Notes: generated by a model from the sequence alone, not told the origin. 12,264 bases of DNA from Planctomycetota bacterium (GCA_016935955.1 JAFGPY010000363.1:1-12264), one strand, 5' to 3'. Shown: positions 1 to 7,143, numbered from the stretch's first letter. A program made the numbers and translations.

Positions 1-369
1 GACGGCCGCATCATCGACCACGACCTGCGGCACTACAACACGTCGCGTGTGGTCTTTCGGCCGGCGCAGATGTCGCCCGAGCTGCTGCTCGAGGGCTACC
101 TCTGGATGTACCGCGAGTTCTACTCCTGGCGAACCATCATCGAGCGTCTGCCCGACCAGGCCGACCGTTTGCGACCCTACCTGGCCTTCAACCTCGTCTA
201 TCGCAAGGCGGCACCCGTGGCCTCGCTGATCGCGCGGCTGGGGCTGATGGGTCCACTCGGACGACTGGGCAAGGCGCTGTCGTACTGGCGGCCGCGAGGG
301 ACTCTCGCCACCGGCGCAGTGCAACCGAAGCCTCTGCCGACCGAGGCGATAGAACTCGGCGAACCGTGA
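1..369 (+). CDS. C-terminal part of a probable B12-binding-type radical SAM protein (5' partial)
   Basis: The frame is open from the first base and ends at TGA 367-369, so only the last 122 residues are visible. Near the start the translation reads HYNTSRVVFRPAQMSPE, followed by GYLWMYREFYSWRTI. This pattern (a His-Tyr/Asn segment, VVFRP, MSPE, then an aromatic-rich helix with REFYS) is typical of the C-terminal region (DUF4070-like) of radical SAM enzymes with an N-terminal cobalamin-binding domain. The cobalamin-binding and CxxxCxxC cluster regions would lie upstream of the window, so neither cofactor can be confirmed and no substrate can be named. A basic helix follows, then a Pro/Thr-rich tail with no motif. 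The gene converges on the SGNH hydrolase gene, with a strong hairpin between them. The family call is by recognition only. Confidence 0.7.
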   Translation, partial: DGRIIDHDLRHYNTSRVVFRPAQMSPELLLEGYLWMYREFYSWRTIIERLPDQADRLRPYLAFNLVYRKAAPVASLIARLGLMGPLGRLGKALSYWRPRGTLATGAVQPKPLPTEAIELGEP

Positions 370-390
370 GGCATGTCCTGCGCATGAGAA

Positions 391-424
391 CGGGGCGGCC
401 GCTGATCCGCGAGCGGCCGCCCCG
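391..424. terminator. Bidirectional hairpin between convergent genes
   Basis: A perfect 13-bp inverted repeat (arms 391-403 and 412-424, CGGGGCGGCCGCT and its complement) encloses an 8-base loop. It sits 22 bases past the stop of the radical SAM gene and 44 bases past the stop of the opposing SGNH gene. There is no clean T-run on either side (TAATCTT on the plus side), so it is a strong hairpin placed where a shared terminator is expected, not a textbook intrinsic terminator. Confidence 0.6.
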
Positions 425-447
425 TAATCTTGCATAACGGCTTGTGC

Positions 448-467
448 GGGCACGGCAGGCCGTGCCC
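448..467. repeat. GGGCACGG palindrome abutting the SGNH stop codon
   Basis: An 8-bp perfect inverted repeat (448-455 and 460-467) with loop CAGG lies immediately outside the stop codon at 468-470. Read on the minus strand, the TAG stop runs straight into GGGGCACGGCCTGCCGTGCC. It resembles the GTAGGGGCACGGC-type dispersed palindromes found in intergenic regions of several environmental bacterial genomes (from memory). It could also be an extra transcription-end hairpin for the SGNH gene. Only one copy is present in the window. Confidence 0.45.
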
Positions 468-1928
468 CTACTTGGCCTCGAAGAACCGCAGGATCGTGTC
501 GCTGTAGACCTGGTGCGCTTCGCCGCCGGGGTGGTTGAGCCAGTTGTGCAACTGGCTGAACGGCGGGATGCCGCGGGTGGCCATGTTCACCCATTCGGTG
601 TAGACGTCGGCCAAGGCCACGTCCTCTTCTCTGGACAACTCCAGCAGCTTCTCGCGGTACTCCGGCCAGCGTTTGGCCGCCTGGAGCCACGGGTTCTGTT
701 GCATGGTCACGACGATCATGACCTCCATGCCGGCGCCCTTGGCCTTCTTGACCATGGCACGCATGTCCTCCTTGTACTCGTCGGGAGGATTGTTGGGCTT
801 GCCGCCCACGGGCCCGGCGCAATCGTTGCCGCCGAAGGCAATCAGCAGCAGATCGGGGTTGCTCGGCAGGACCTTCTCGTCGATCACCTGCAGTCCATAC
901 TTGGTCGTCGTGCCGCCCTGCACCGCGTCCACGGGTTTGACCTCGGCCTTCGGGAACCGCTTGCGAAGCCCGACGATCACACGGCTCGTGTAGCTCAGGT
1001 TCTTCTCGGTCCATTGGTCCTTCCACCAGGCCGGCGCCTCGGCCCCGAGCGTGATGCTCGCCCCGGTGAAGGCGATGGTTGCCGACTTGCCGTCGCGCAG
1101 CTTCTGAAGCGTGCGGGCTACGGCCTTGGCATTGACCGGCTCGACGGGCGCCGCCGGATGGACTGGGAGGATTTCGTGTTCACTGATCGCGTAAGGCGTG
1201 GCCGCCTTCAGGCCGCCCGCCTCGTCGTACCACGGGTTGCGGGGCGCAGGCCACGGGGCGATGTAGACGCCGGCCAGGGCTGCGCAGCCGGCGTCCGGCT
1301 CGGGCAACTGCGGACAGACGATGCGGCTCGTGCCCTTCTTGACGCTGAGTTTGCCGGCCGCCGAGACCTGCACCAGGTCCAGCCGCTGAAGGGTCATCTT
1401 GTAGCTGACCTTCAAGTCGGCCTTGCCGGGCTCGCCCAATTTCCCGTTGAGTCCGCCGATCTGGCCCCAGTCGGGATTCACCACATAGTCCTGGTCCATC
1501 TTGAACGTCTTGCCGCCGTTGGCCGACGCGACGCGGATGGACTCAGGCGGAATCTGGCGGAACAGGCCGCCCAGGATCAGCGTGCCCTGCTCGTCCACCT
1601 TGGGCTTGATCTCCAGGGCGACGATGCTGCCCTTGTACTTGCCGGGCCAGGGCTGCCAACTGTCCCAGTGCTTGGCCTTGTCCTGCGGGGCCTTGACGTC
1701 CACGGACATGTCGCGGACCTCGGGCGAATCGAATTTCAGCGTCGCCTTGTCGAACTTGATCGTCGCGCCGTTCGGCCCGGGCACCTGGCCGCCCTGGACG
1801 ATTACGGTCATGTTCGGTGTGAGTGCGGGCTCGATCTTCGGCCCTGCGGCGGGCCCTTGGGCACAGGCCGTCTGCGACACGACGATGAGGCATACCAGGG
1901 CGAACAGACTTGAGACTCGACAGTTCAT
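468..1928 (-). CDS. Exported SGNH/GDSL-family hydrolase with an N-terminal accessory region
   Basis: This 486-residue protein begins with a signal peptide (basic MNCR, hydrophobic LFALVCLIVV, likely cut after ACA near residue 23), so it is predicted to act outside the cytoplasm. Residues ~30-260 form a Gly/Pro/Lys-rich, probably beta-structured region I cannot assign. Residues ~280-486 carry SGNH blocks: AFTGASIT with Ser291 (block I, GAS in place of GDS), GGTTT near 338-342 (block II), IAFGGND with Asn368 (block III), and NHPGG with His466 (block V). The usual DxxH aspartate is not obvious. SGNH enzymes are mostly esterases, often removing acetyl groups from sugars, which suits the neighbouring glycosidase-type genes; the substrate is inferred. 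The start at 1928 is supported by AAGGAG (1937-1942) eight bases upstream. The gene has its own upstream region with a Fur-like palindrome and is separated from the upstream DUF4838 gene by a terminator. Confidence 0.85.
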   Translation of the reverse strand: MNCRVSSLFALVCLIVVSQTACAQGPAAGPKIEPALTPNMTVIVQGGQVPGPNGATIKFDKATLKFDSPEVRDMSVDVKAPQDKAKHWDSWQPWPGKYKGSIVALEIKPKVDEQGTLILGGLFRQIPPESIRVASANGGKTFKMDQDYVVNPDWGQIGGLNGKLGEPGKADLKVSYKMTLQRLDLVQVSAAGKLSVKKGTSRIVCPQLPEPDAGCAALAGVYIAPWPAPRNPWYDEAGGLKAATPYAISEHEILPVHPAAPVEPVNAKAVARTLQKLRDGKSATIAFTGASITLGAEAPAWWKDQWTEKNLSYTSRVIVGLRKRFPKAEVKPVDAVQGGTTTKYGLQVIDEKVLPSNPDLLLIAFGGNDCAGPVGGKPNNPPDEYKEDMRAMVKKAKGAGMEVMIVVTMQQNPWLQAAKRWPEYREKLLELSREEDVALADVYTEWVNMATRGIPPFSQLHNWLNHPGGEAHQVYSDTILRFFEAK

Positions 1929-2012
1929 CTTTTGATCTCCTTACGGCCGTCTTATGGACACAGGTCTGGAGGGGCCTTCGATTTTGCTTGCCCCGGCGAA
2001 GCATTAAACCCA

Positions 2013-2027
2013 TGATAACGATTCTCG
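2013..2027. promoter_or_regulatory. Fur-like box upstream of the SGNH gene
   Basis: TGATAACGATTCTCG matches 12 of the 14 defined positions of the 7-1-7 Fur core TGATAATnATTATCA. It lies 85 bases upstream of the SGNH start, in an AT-richer patch containing the -10-like TTTAAT (minus strand, just downstream). No convincing -35/-10 pair was found, so placement relative to a promoter is unknown. A chance match of this quality in 12 kb of even-composition DNA is roughly a 4% event, but many motifs were looked for. Confidence 0.3.
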
Positions 2028-2048
2028 CATCGCAGGTTCTGAAGGCAA

Positions 2049-2085
2049 GAAGAAAGCCCCGCAGGACCATAGGTTCCACGGGGCT
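2049..2085 (-). terminator. Intrinsic terminator of the DUF4838 gene
   Basis: On the minus strand, AGCCCCG (2085-2079) pairs with CGGGGCT (2061-2055) around a 17-base loop that contains a partial GGAACC/GGTCC inner pairing. It is followed by TTCTTCTT (2054-2049 and beyond). It begins about 50 bases after the TGA of the DUF4838 gene and lies upstream of the SGNH gene, which suggests separate transcripts. Confidence 0.65.
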
Positions 2086-2136
2086 CCCGGATACGGACGA
2101 CGGTTTCGCCGTGGTGGATGGCGGCGAACCGTTGTC

Positions 2137-4425
2137 TCACGGGTGAACTTCTTCGATCCACAGGCAGTCGATGGATACCGTCTTGGCGCCCGAGCCCTTC
2201 AGGGCGGTCCAGAAGTATTGCCCCTCGACCGGAGCCCACGGTCCCAGCTCAAAAACATGCCATGCGGAGTCCTTCAACTGCTCGGCCGTGACGCGGACGG
2301 TCTTGCCCTTCGGGTAGACGCCGAACTCCCAGACCTCGCCCTCGGCGCCGTCCTTCAGTTCGCCCTTGGCCCGAACGCAGAGCTTGTACTGTTTGCCGGC
2401 CGTGAAGTCCTCCCACGGGCTGAGGCCGTACTGGGTGTGCCACCCGGCGGACGGCACGTGGGCGGCCCAGCCGTCGCTGGCGCCCTCGGCCGGAGCCCAC
2501 CACTTGGAGAACATGTCGAACTGGCAGGCCTGGATGAGGCGATAGCTCGACAGAGCCTTGTCGGCCAGTTCCGGCGGCACGGGAAGACCGCCCTTCTCCT
2601 TCACGAGGGCGGCATACTGGCCGGCCCAATCGATCCAAGCGTCGACCTCGATCGGATCGCAGATGCAGTTGATCTTCCAGTCCTTGACGACCTGGGCCAG
2701 GTTGGCGGCGAGGACTATCGGATCGAGTTTCTCGCCGATGGCCGCCTCGACGGCCTGCCAGGTCTGTGTGCCGGGGCCGCGCTTGGTCAGAACGTACCAG
2801 ATGCCCATGTGACCGTGGCGGACGCGACGCTCGTACTCGGGCTTGCCGGCGACCGCCTTCTCCGCTTCGCGCAGGGCCGTCTCGGCCTGGGCGACGATCT
2901 CGGGCGCCAGGTACGGCACGTCCAGGTGCACGCGGCGGCCGTTGTGGAACTCCCGCTTGTGGGCCACCGAGTGAATCGCGTCGAGGTACTTCAGCATGGC
3001 CGGACCCGCCGGACCGTAGAAACCGTTGCAGAACTCCTCGATCAGCTTGCGGCTGTCGGCCTCGGGATTCCACATGGCCCGGGCCAGCAGCCACATCTTC
3101 AGCGGCGCCATGTCCGTTCCGCTGCCGCGGTGCATGCCCTGATTGAAGATGCCCGCGCAACCGTTGTCGGCGAAGAACTTCGTGTTCGGCACGAGCGTCT
3201 CGATCTCGGCGTTCGGCATCAGGTAGTGGTCGCGGTTGCCGACATAGTGCCAGATGAAGATTTTCCTGGCGATCTTGCCCCAGCCTTCGATGTCGTCCTT
3301 GAAGGCCTTGTTCTCGGGATTCGACCCGGCGGCCAGCGGATGCGCGAAGTCGCACTCGATCGAACACAGCGTGATGTAGACGTTGTCGCGAGGCTTGAGG
3401 GTCTTCGGCGGCTTGCGCGACCACTCGTAGGCGGCCGTCAGAATTTTGGCGTTCGGAATTTCCTTCTCGACCTGCTCGGCTACCTTGTTGGCGAAAGTGA
3501 TTACCTGACCGGCGTTGGACTCCTGCTCCTTGTCAACGGCTGCGCAGGCATCGCACTGGCAAAAGTTGCGGTTGTCTTCCTGGCCGACGACGACGCACTT
3601 CAGGTTCGGGTCGGCCTTGTACTGCGCGATGACGGCCTTGACCACAGCAGCCAGCACGTCCGGATTCGACAGGCACGGCTGCTTGCGGACCTGCGGCTTG
3701 CCGTCCCGCTGGGCCCACATGGCGTCGGTCATCTTCACGCCCGACGCATCGAGCAGAGAGTTGTAGGAGTGGACCAGGTTGCCGCTGACACGGTACCAGC
3801 CGCCGAGCTTCTCGTCCGTCTCCTGCCAAGCCATGCCGTTGACCCTGTTCCGCGCCCCCCAGAGCTTGCCCTGTGGGTTGAAGTTCTCCAGGAACATCAT
3901 GTCGCGGTATTCGAGCTTCGGCACCTGGCGGTCATCGGTCTCGGGGATTGTGATGGTGGCCGCCTTGGGCACCAGCGTCTCGCCGGGGTACCACCAGCGG
4001 ATGCCGAGACTGTCCAGCAACGTGTAGACGCCGTACAAGGTGCCGCGCACGCGGCTGCCGGCGATCACCAGACGCGAACCGACGGTCCGGATGATGAACC
4101 CGTCCGAGCCCAGCGACGTGTCGGCCTCGACGCCCACGCTCTTGGCCGCATCGCCGAAGCCCAGGACAATCGCCTTCTCGGGCACCTCGGCGCCGGCCGT
4201 CTGCACGGGCAGCGTCGCGCCGCTCATTTCCTTCACGTGGTTGACCAGTTCCTCGGCCGCCCACTTCTCCGACGGGCTGGCCTCGGCCGGCAGCACGACC
4301 ACGTAATCGCTCTTGCCGTCCTGCACGAGCGTGACGTCGGCGGCCGTGCATGAAGCGACAGCAGCCAGGACCAGCGTGGCCAGAGTCGCCCTGACGAAAC
4401 CTGTTCCCAAGATGCCGCTACTCAT
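2137..4425 (-). CDS. Exported DUF4838 (glycoside-hydrolase-like) protein
   Basis: This is a 762-residue protein with an N-terminal export signal (LATLVLAAVASC). VASC fits a loose lipobox, so it may be a lipoprotein; otherwise signal peptidase I would cut after TAA. Residues ~40-162 resemble the beta-rich N-terminal domain of GH20/GH67-type enzymes (VVVLPAEASPSEKWAAEELV, then VIAGSRVRGTLYGVYTLLD and IRWWYPGETLVP). Residues ~207-492 match DUF4838: the segment GQEDNRNFCQCDAC, with Cys289, Cys291 and Cys294, is a hallmark, followed by IFIWHYVGN. Residues ~627-762 look like a C-terminal jelly-roll carbohydrate-binding region. DUF4838 proteins are considered glycoside-hydrolase-like, with substrates largely unknown. 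Start: an in-frame extension to 4569 exists, but AAGGAG (4432-4437) six bases before ATG 4425 and the signal peptide that follows favour 4425; ATG 4440 is an alternative. It lies between the GH4 and SGNH genes and has its own terminator downstream. Confidence 0.85.
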   Translation of the reverse strand: MSSGILGTGFVRATLATLVLAAVASCTAADVTLVQDGKSDYVVVLPAEASPSEKWAAEELVNHVKEMSGATLPVQTAGAEVPEKAIVLGFGDAAKSVGVEADTSLGSDGFIIRTVGSRLVIAGSRVRGTLYGVYTLLDSLGIRWWYPGETLVPKAATITIPETDDRQVPKLEYRDMMFLENFNPQGKLWGARNRVNGMAWQETDEKLGGWYRVSGNLVHSYNSLLDASGVKMTDAMWAQRDGKPQVRKQPCLSNPDVLAAVVKAVIAQYKADPNLKCVVVGQEDNRNFCQCDACAAVDKEQESNAGQVITFANKVAEQVEKEIPNAKILTAAYEWSRKPPKTLKPRDNVYITLCSIECDFAHPLAAGSNPENKAFKDDIEGWGKIARKIFIWHYVGNRDHYLMPNAEIETLVPNTKFFADNGCAGIFNQGMHRGSGTDMAPLKMWLLARAMWNPEADSRKLIEEFCNGFYGPAGPAMLKYLDAIHSVAHKREFHNGRRVHLDVPYLAPEIVAQAETALREAEKAVAGKPEYERRVRHGHMGIWYVLTKRGPGTQTWQAVEAAIGEKLDPIVLAANLAQVVKDWKINCICDPIEVDAWIDWAGQYAALVKEKGGLPVPPELADKALSSYRLIQACQFDMFSKWWAPAEGASDGWAAHVPSAGWHTQYGLSPWEDFTAGKQYKLCVRAKGELKDGAEGEVWEFGVYPKGKTVRVTAEQLKDSAWHVFELGPWAPVEGQYFWTALKGSGAKTVSIDCLWIEEVHP

Positions 4426-4743
4426 CGTGAACTCCTTCATCGTGTCTGCGCCTTGCCGGCACGGTTCATTGCACGTTGCGTGGGCGCACCGCAACTGCTC
4501 GCCGAGGAGGTGGTTCCTGCTAAGACCCTCAAGCCCTATTATTAAACCAGGAAGGTCGGTCCGGCTCACGAATCAATCGGCGGTGTGTTGAATAAGGCAA
4601 CATTCCGCGGCAAACGACCCCGGGCACGGGCCGCAGAAGCGATTATGCCCGCAGGCCGAGGCATCGTAGGAAAGTGCAAAAAGGAAGGGCGACTTCCCGA
4701 AAGAAGTCGCCCTTGTAAGATTACGAAATGACCGGCCGCCGAA
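4426..4743. other. 318-base intergenic region between the GH4 and DUF4838 genes
   Basis: This holds the GH4 terminator (4685-4714), the leader and presumed promoter of the DUF4838 gene, and the RBS AAGGAG at 4432-4437. The most promoter-like block on the minus strand is TTTAATAAT (4546-4538), containing AATAAT, five of six bases of a -10 box. No -35 was found at the right distance. An inverted repeat GTTGCG-N9-CGCAAC (4475-4495) lies in the presumed leader and could be an operator or a small hairpin. No credible small gene was seen. Confidence 0.4.
4685..4714 (-). terminator. Intrinsic terminator of the GH4 gene
   Basis: A perfect 12-bp stem (4685-4696 with 4703-4714, arms AAGGGCGACTTC and complement) has a 6-base loop. 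On the minus strand it is followed directly by CCTTTTT (4684-4678), a proper U-tract. It sits 30 bases past the GH4 stop codon. Confidence 0.85.
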
Positions 4744-6063
4744 TCAGGCGTCGCCGAACTGCGGCAAGTACTTGGCCTCGGCCTTGAACATCTCGTCGAC
4801 CATGGCCCGGATCTCCTTCAGCGAGCACACGGCCGCAGTCAGCGGATCGAGCGCTACGGCCTGGAAGGCCGCCTCGCGGTCGCCGGTCAGGGCCGCCTCG
4901 ACGGCCAGTTCCTGGACGCTGACGTTGGTGCGGTTGATGCCCGCCAGATGCGGCGGCAGGTCGCCCACGAAACACGGCGTGATGCCCGCCTTGTCGGCCA
5001 CGCACGGAACCTCCACGCAGCAACCTTCCGGCAGGTTGGTGATCAGCCCGGTGTTCGGCACGTTGCCGTTGAAACGGAACGGCTCGTTGGACTCACAGGC
5101 GTTGACGATGTAGGAACCGTACTCGGGGCTGCGTTCGAACTTCAGCGGCTCCTCGCCGCCGGCGATCTTCTCCATCTGGGCCTGCCAGTTGGTGCGATTG
5201 TCGCCGTAGAGCACCTTGATGAACCCGTGGTCGCCGGCCCACGTGCACCCCTTGGGACAGAACTCGTCGAGGATGTCCTGCCGTTTGCGGAACCAGGGGA
5301 TGTACTCGCTGTTGTGGCCGGAACCTTCGGTGACGAAGTAGCCGAATTGGCGGCACAGCTCGGCGCGGACCGGCTCGTCCTTGCGCAGCTTGCCGCCCTC
5401 TTCGCACTGCTTCAGAATGTCGGGGTAGAGGTCGCGGCCCTTGTGCCGCATCTGCAGGACCCAGGCCTGGTGGTTGATGCCGGCGACGAAGTAGTCGCAC
5501 TCCGCGAACGGCACGTCCACGGCCTTGGCCAGTTGCATCGTCGTGCCCTGCACTGAGTGGCACAGGCCCACCAACGGCACGTCGCTCGCGGCGTACATCG
5601 ACCAGCAGAGCATGGCCATCGGGTTGGTGTAGTTCAGCAGCAGGGCGTCCGGGCACAGTTCTTCCATGTCATGGCAGAGGTCCACCAGCACTGGGGCCGT
5701 CCGCAGCGTGCGGAACACGCCGCCCGGTCCCAGCGTGTCGCCGATGCACTGGCTCACGCCGTACTTCATGGGGATGTCGATGTCCTGGCTGATAACGTCG
5801 ATGCCGCCGTGAAGGATCATGCAGACGACGTAGTCGGCGCCTTCGAGCACCTTGCGGCGGTCGGTCGCCACCTCGAACGTGGCCGGGAACTTGCCCTCAC
5901 GGATGACCCGCCCCGCCACGCGCTTCGCGTAGCCGAGCTTGGTCTCGTCGACGTCAACCAGCGCGAAATGACTTTCCCTCAACGCCGGAAACGACAACAT
6001 GTCCATCATCAGCCGCCGGCTGAACACAAGACTTCCCGCTCCGATGAATACGATCTTCGGCAT
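4744..6063 (-). CDS. GH4-family alpha-galactosidase (NAD+/Mn2+-dependent)
   Basis: GH4 enzymes cleave glycosides by an NAD+-mediated oxidation-elimination route with a divalent metal. This 439-residue protein has no signal peptide and should be cytoplasmic. The N-terminal Rossmann motif is KIVFIGAGSLVFSRRL (residues 3-18), with LVDVD near 35-39. The central motif IGDTLGPGGVFRTLRTAP starts at residue 107. NYTNPMAM (144-151) and LCHSVQGT, with Cys168, and AGINHQAW, with His198, supply the expected metal ligands; the CHSV form is the one associated with alpha-galactosidases rather than phospho-glucosidases. Length is normal for the family. Start: MPKIVF at 6063 is preceded by AAGGA with an 8-base spacer; an in-frame extension to 6123 has no homology and overlaps the predicted promoter. 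It probably hydrolyses imported alpha-galactosides; no transporter is visible here. It is divergent from the DUF502 gene. Confidence 0.92.
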   Translation of the reverse strand: MPKIVFIGAGSLVFSRRLMMDMLSFPALRESHFALVDVDETKLGYAKRVAGRVIREGKFPATFEVATDRRKVLEGADYVVCMILHGGIDVISQDIDIPMKYGVSQCIGDTLGPGGVFRTLRTAPVLVDLCHDMEELCPDALLLNYTNPMAMLCWSMYAASDVPLVGLCHSVQGTTMQLAKAVDVPFAECDYFVAGINHQAWVLQMRHKGRDLYPDILKQCEEGGKLRKDEPVRAELCRQFGYFVTEGSGHNSEYIPWFRKRQDILDEFCPKGCTWAGDHGFIKVLYGDNRTNWQAQMEKIAGGEEPLKFERSPEYGSYIVNACESNEPFRFNGNVPNTGLITNLPEGCCVEVPCVADKAGITPCFVGDLPPHLAGINRTNVSVQELAVEAALTGDREAAFQAVALDPLTAAVCSLKEIRAMVDEMFKAEAKYLPQFGDA

Positions 6064-6099
6064 CACTGGCTTCCTTCTTGTCTGCTGCGACCACGGTAG

Positions 6100-6131
6100 G
6101 AGCCCCCCACGCGGGGACGCCAAAGGGGCTC
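6100..6131. repeat. GAGCCCC inverted repeat at the GH4 transcription start region
   Basis: A 7-bp inverted repeat (6100-6106 and 6125-6131, GAGCCCC/GGGGCTC) surrounds a smaller CCCC-ACGC-GGGG pairing. It lies just downstream of the predicted minus-strand -10 box, so it spans the likely GH4 transcription start and early leader. It may be an operator or a leader hairpin; neither role is demonstrated. Confidence 0.3.
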
Positions 6132-6159
6132 ATTGTCCTGCGATGGCCCGGAATGTCAA
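6132..6159 (-). promoter_or_regulatory. Predicted promoter of the GH4 gene
   Basis: On the minus strand a consensus TTGACA -35 (6159-6154) is followed after 16 bases by GACAAT (6137-6132), four of six bases of a -10 box. The transcript would begin near 6125, giving a leader of about 60 bases before ATG 6063. Confidence 0.55.
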
Positions 6160-6214
6160 GGGCCTGCCGAGCGTATTCCCGACGGGCCTCGCCCGGCGAC
6201 ACCGGCGGCAGAGG

Positions 6215-6243
6215 TTGACAAATCCGCATTGTCGGGATACCGT
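6215..6243 (+). promoter_or_regulatory. Predicted promoter of the DUF502 gene
   Basis: A consensus TTGACA (6215-6220) is followed after 17 bases by TACCGT (6238-6243), a weak -10 (three of six). A GACAA-N7-TTGTC inverted repeat (6217-6233) overlaps the -35 and spacer and could be an operator. The start codon is about 60 bases downstream. Confidence 0.45.
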
Positions 6244-6303
6244 TGCCGGAACTGCAAGCGGCCGATGGGCCGCCCCGGCCGACAGATCTCGGGAGACGAT
6301 GCC

Positions 6304-6987
6304 ATGAAACGACTGTTGCGACTGATGGCCCAGGGAATGGCCCTGGTGTTGCCGCTGCTGGTGACGATCTCGATCCTGATCTGGTTGGGAGAGATGGCCG
6401 AGGGACTGCTCGGGGGACTGCTGGAAGACTTGCTCGGCACGTCGCCCGATGTCAGGGAGCCGGAAATCGGCCTGCTGGGTCTCAAGAGCGTGTATTACGT
6501 TCCGGGCATGGGCATCGCCGCCGGGCTGGTCCTGGCCCTGGCCATAGGCATTGTCACCCGCTGGTGGTTGGTCCGTAAGCTCGTCGAACTGGTCGAGGGC
6601 TGGTTCCAGAGGATTCCGCTCGTCAAGACCCTCTACGGCGGCATCAAGGACATGCTCGGCATGTTCGGCGGCAAGAAGCAATCGTTCTCACGCGTGGTGC
6701 TGGTGCGGCTGCCGGGCAGCCAGCTCGACGCCCTCGGCCTCGTGACCCGCGACGACTTGCGCGGCTGCGGCCTGGAGAACGACGGACGCGATATGATCGC
6801 CGTCTACGTGCCCATGAGCTACATGATCGGCGGCCTGACATTCGTCGTGCCGGCCGACCAGGTGCGCCCGACCAGCATGGGCGTCGAGGAGGCCATGCGT
6901 TTCGCCATGACCGCCGGCGTCAGCGCAAGCGATGCGCCGGCTCCCTCGCCGGCGAAGGCCGCAACGGCAGAGAAGGCCGCCCCCTAG
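6304..6987 (+). CDS. DUF502-family integral membrane protein
   Basis: This is a 227-residue protein matching DUF502 along its length: a basic N-terminus (MKRLLRLMAQGMALVLPLLV) leading into a first membrane helix (~8-28), a second helix at ~60-82 (IAAGLVLALAIGIVTRWWLV), then the family signature GWFQRIPLVKTLYGGIKDM (~100-118). After this come SRVVLVRLPG and a C-terminal soluble region with YVPMSYMIGGLTFVVPADQV and the SMGVEEAMRFAMTAGV segment. The Ala/Pro-rich tail after ~205 is not conserved. DUF502 proteins have no established biochemical function; I infer only an inner-membrane protein. ATG 6304 is preceded by GGGAG with an 8-base spacer and fits the family start; an in-frame extension to 6133 would run through the promoter. 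It is upstream of the NfeD/FloA cluster but separated by 174 bases holding a hairpin and a promoter. Confidence 0.88.
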   Translation: MKRLLRLMAQGMALVLPLLVTISILIWLGEMAEGLLGGLLEDLLGTSPDVREPEIGLLGLKSVYYVPGMGIAAGLVLALAIGIVTRWWLVRKLVELVEGWFQRIPLVKTLYGGIKDMLGMFGGKKQSFSRVVLVRLPGSQLDALGLVTRDDLRGCGLENDGRDMIAVYVPMSYMIGGLTFVVPADQVRPTSMGVEEAMRFAMTAGVSASDAPAPSPAKAATAEKAAP

Positions 6988-7035
6988 GCACCGGATTTAA
7001 GGAACGAACCGGCAGGCGTTGTGCGTTATTCAGGA

Positions 7036-7057
7036 GCGGGGGCGATGCGCCCCCCGC
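7036..7057 (+). terminator. Possible terminator of the DUF502 transcript
   Basis: GCGGGGGCG (7036-7044) can pair with CGCCCCCCGC (7048-7057) with one bulged C and a 3-base loop, about 48 bases past the DUF502 stop. No T-run follows, so it may only attenuate transcription before the NfeD promoter. Confidence 0.35.
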
Positions 7058-7087
7058 CCGTGGGCCGATGCGACGCTTACGCCGGTA

Positions 7088-7116
7088 TTGTGACCGGAGG
7101 GGCAAAGCAGTACAAT
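7088..7116 (+). promoter_or_regulatory. Predicted sigma70-type promoter of the NfeD/FloA cluster
   Basis: TTGTGA (7088-7093), a 17-base spacer and TACAAT (7111-7116) give four of six and five of six consensus bases at optimal spacing. Transcription would start near 7123, about 40 bases before the first NfeD start codon. No other promoter-like site is obvious inside the cluster, where genes overlap or are separated by 6-19 bases. Confidence 0.6.
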
Positions 7117-7143
7117 GTACTCGGCACGTCACGAGAGCATCCA

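Noticed and set aside
444..1913. Open frame of 489 codons on the plus strand, antisense to the SGNH gene
   Set aside because: It mirrors the genuine minus-strand gene, lacks any motif, and crosses the convergent hairpin region; high GC leaves such frames open by chance.
2143..4353. Open frame of 736 codons on the plus strand, antisense to the DUF4838 gene
   Set aside because: No recognisable domain, Leu/Val/Arg/Gly-rich composition typical of the reverse complement of GC-rich coding DNA, and the opposite strand encodes a clear signal peptide and DUF4838 motifs.
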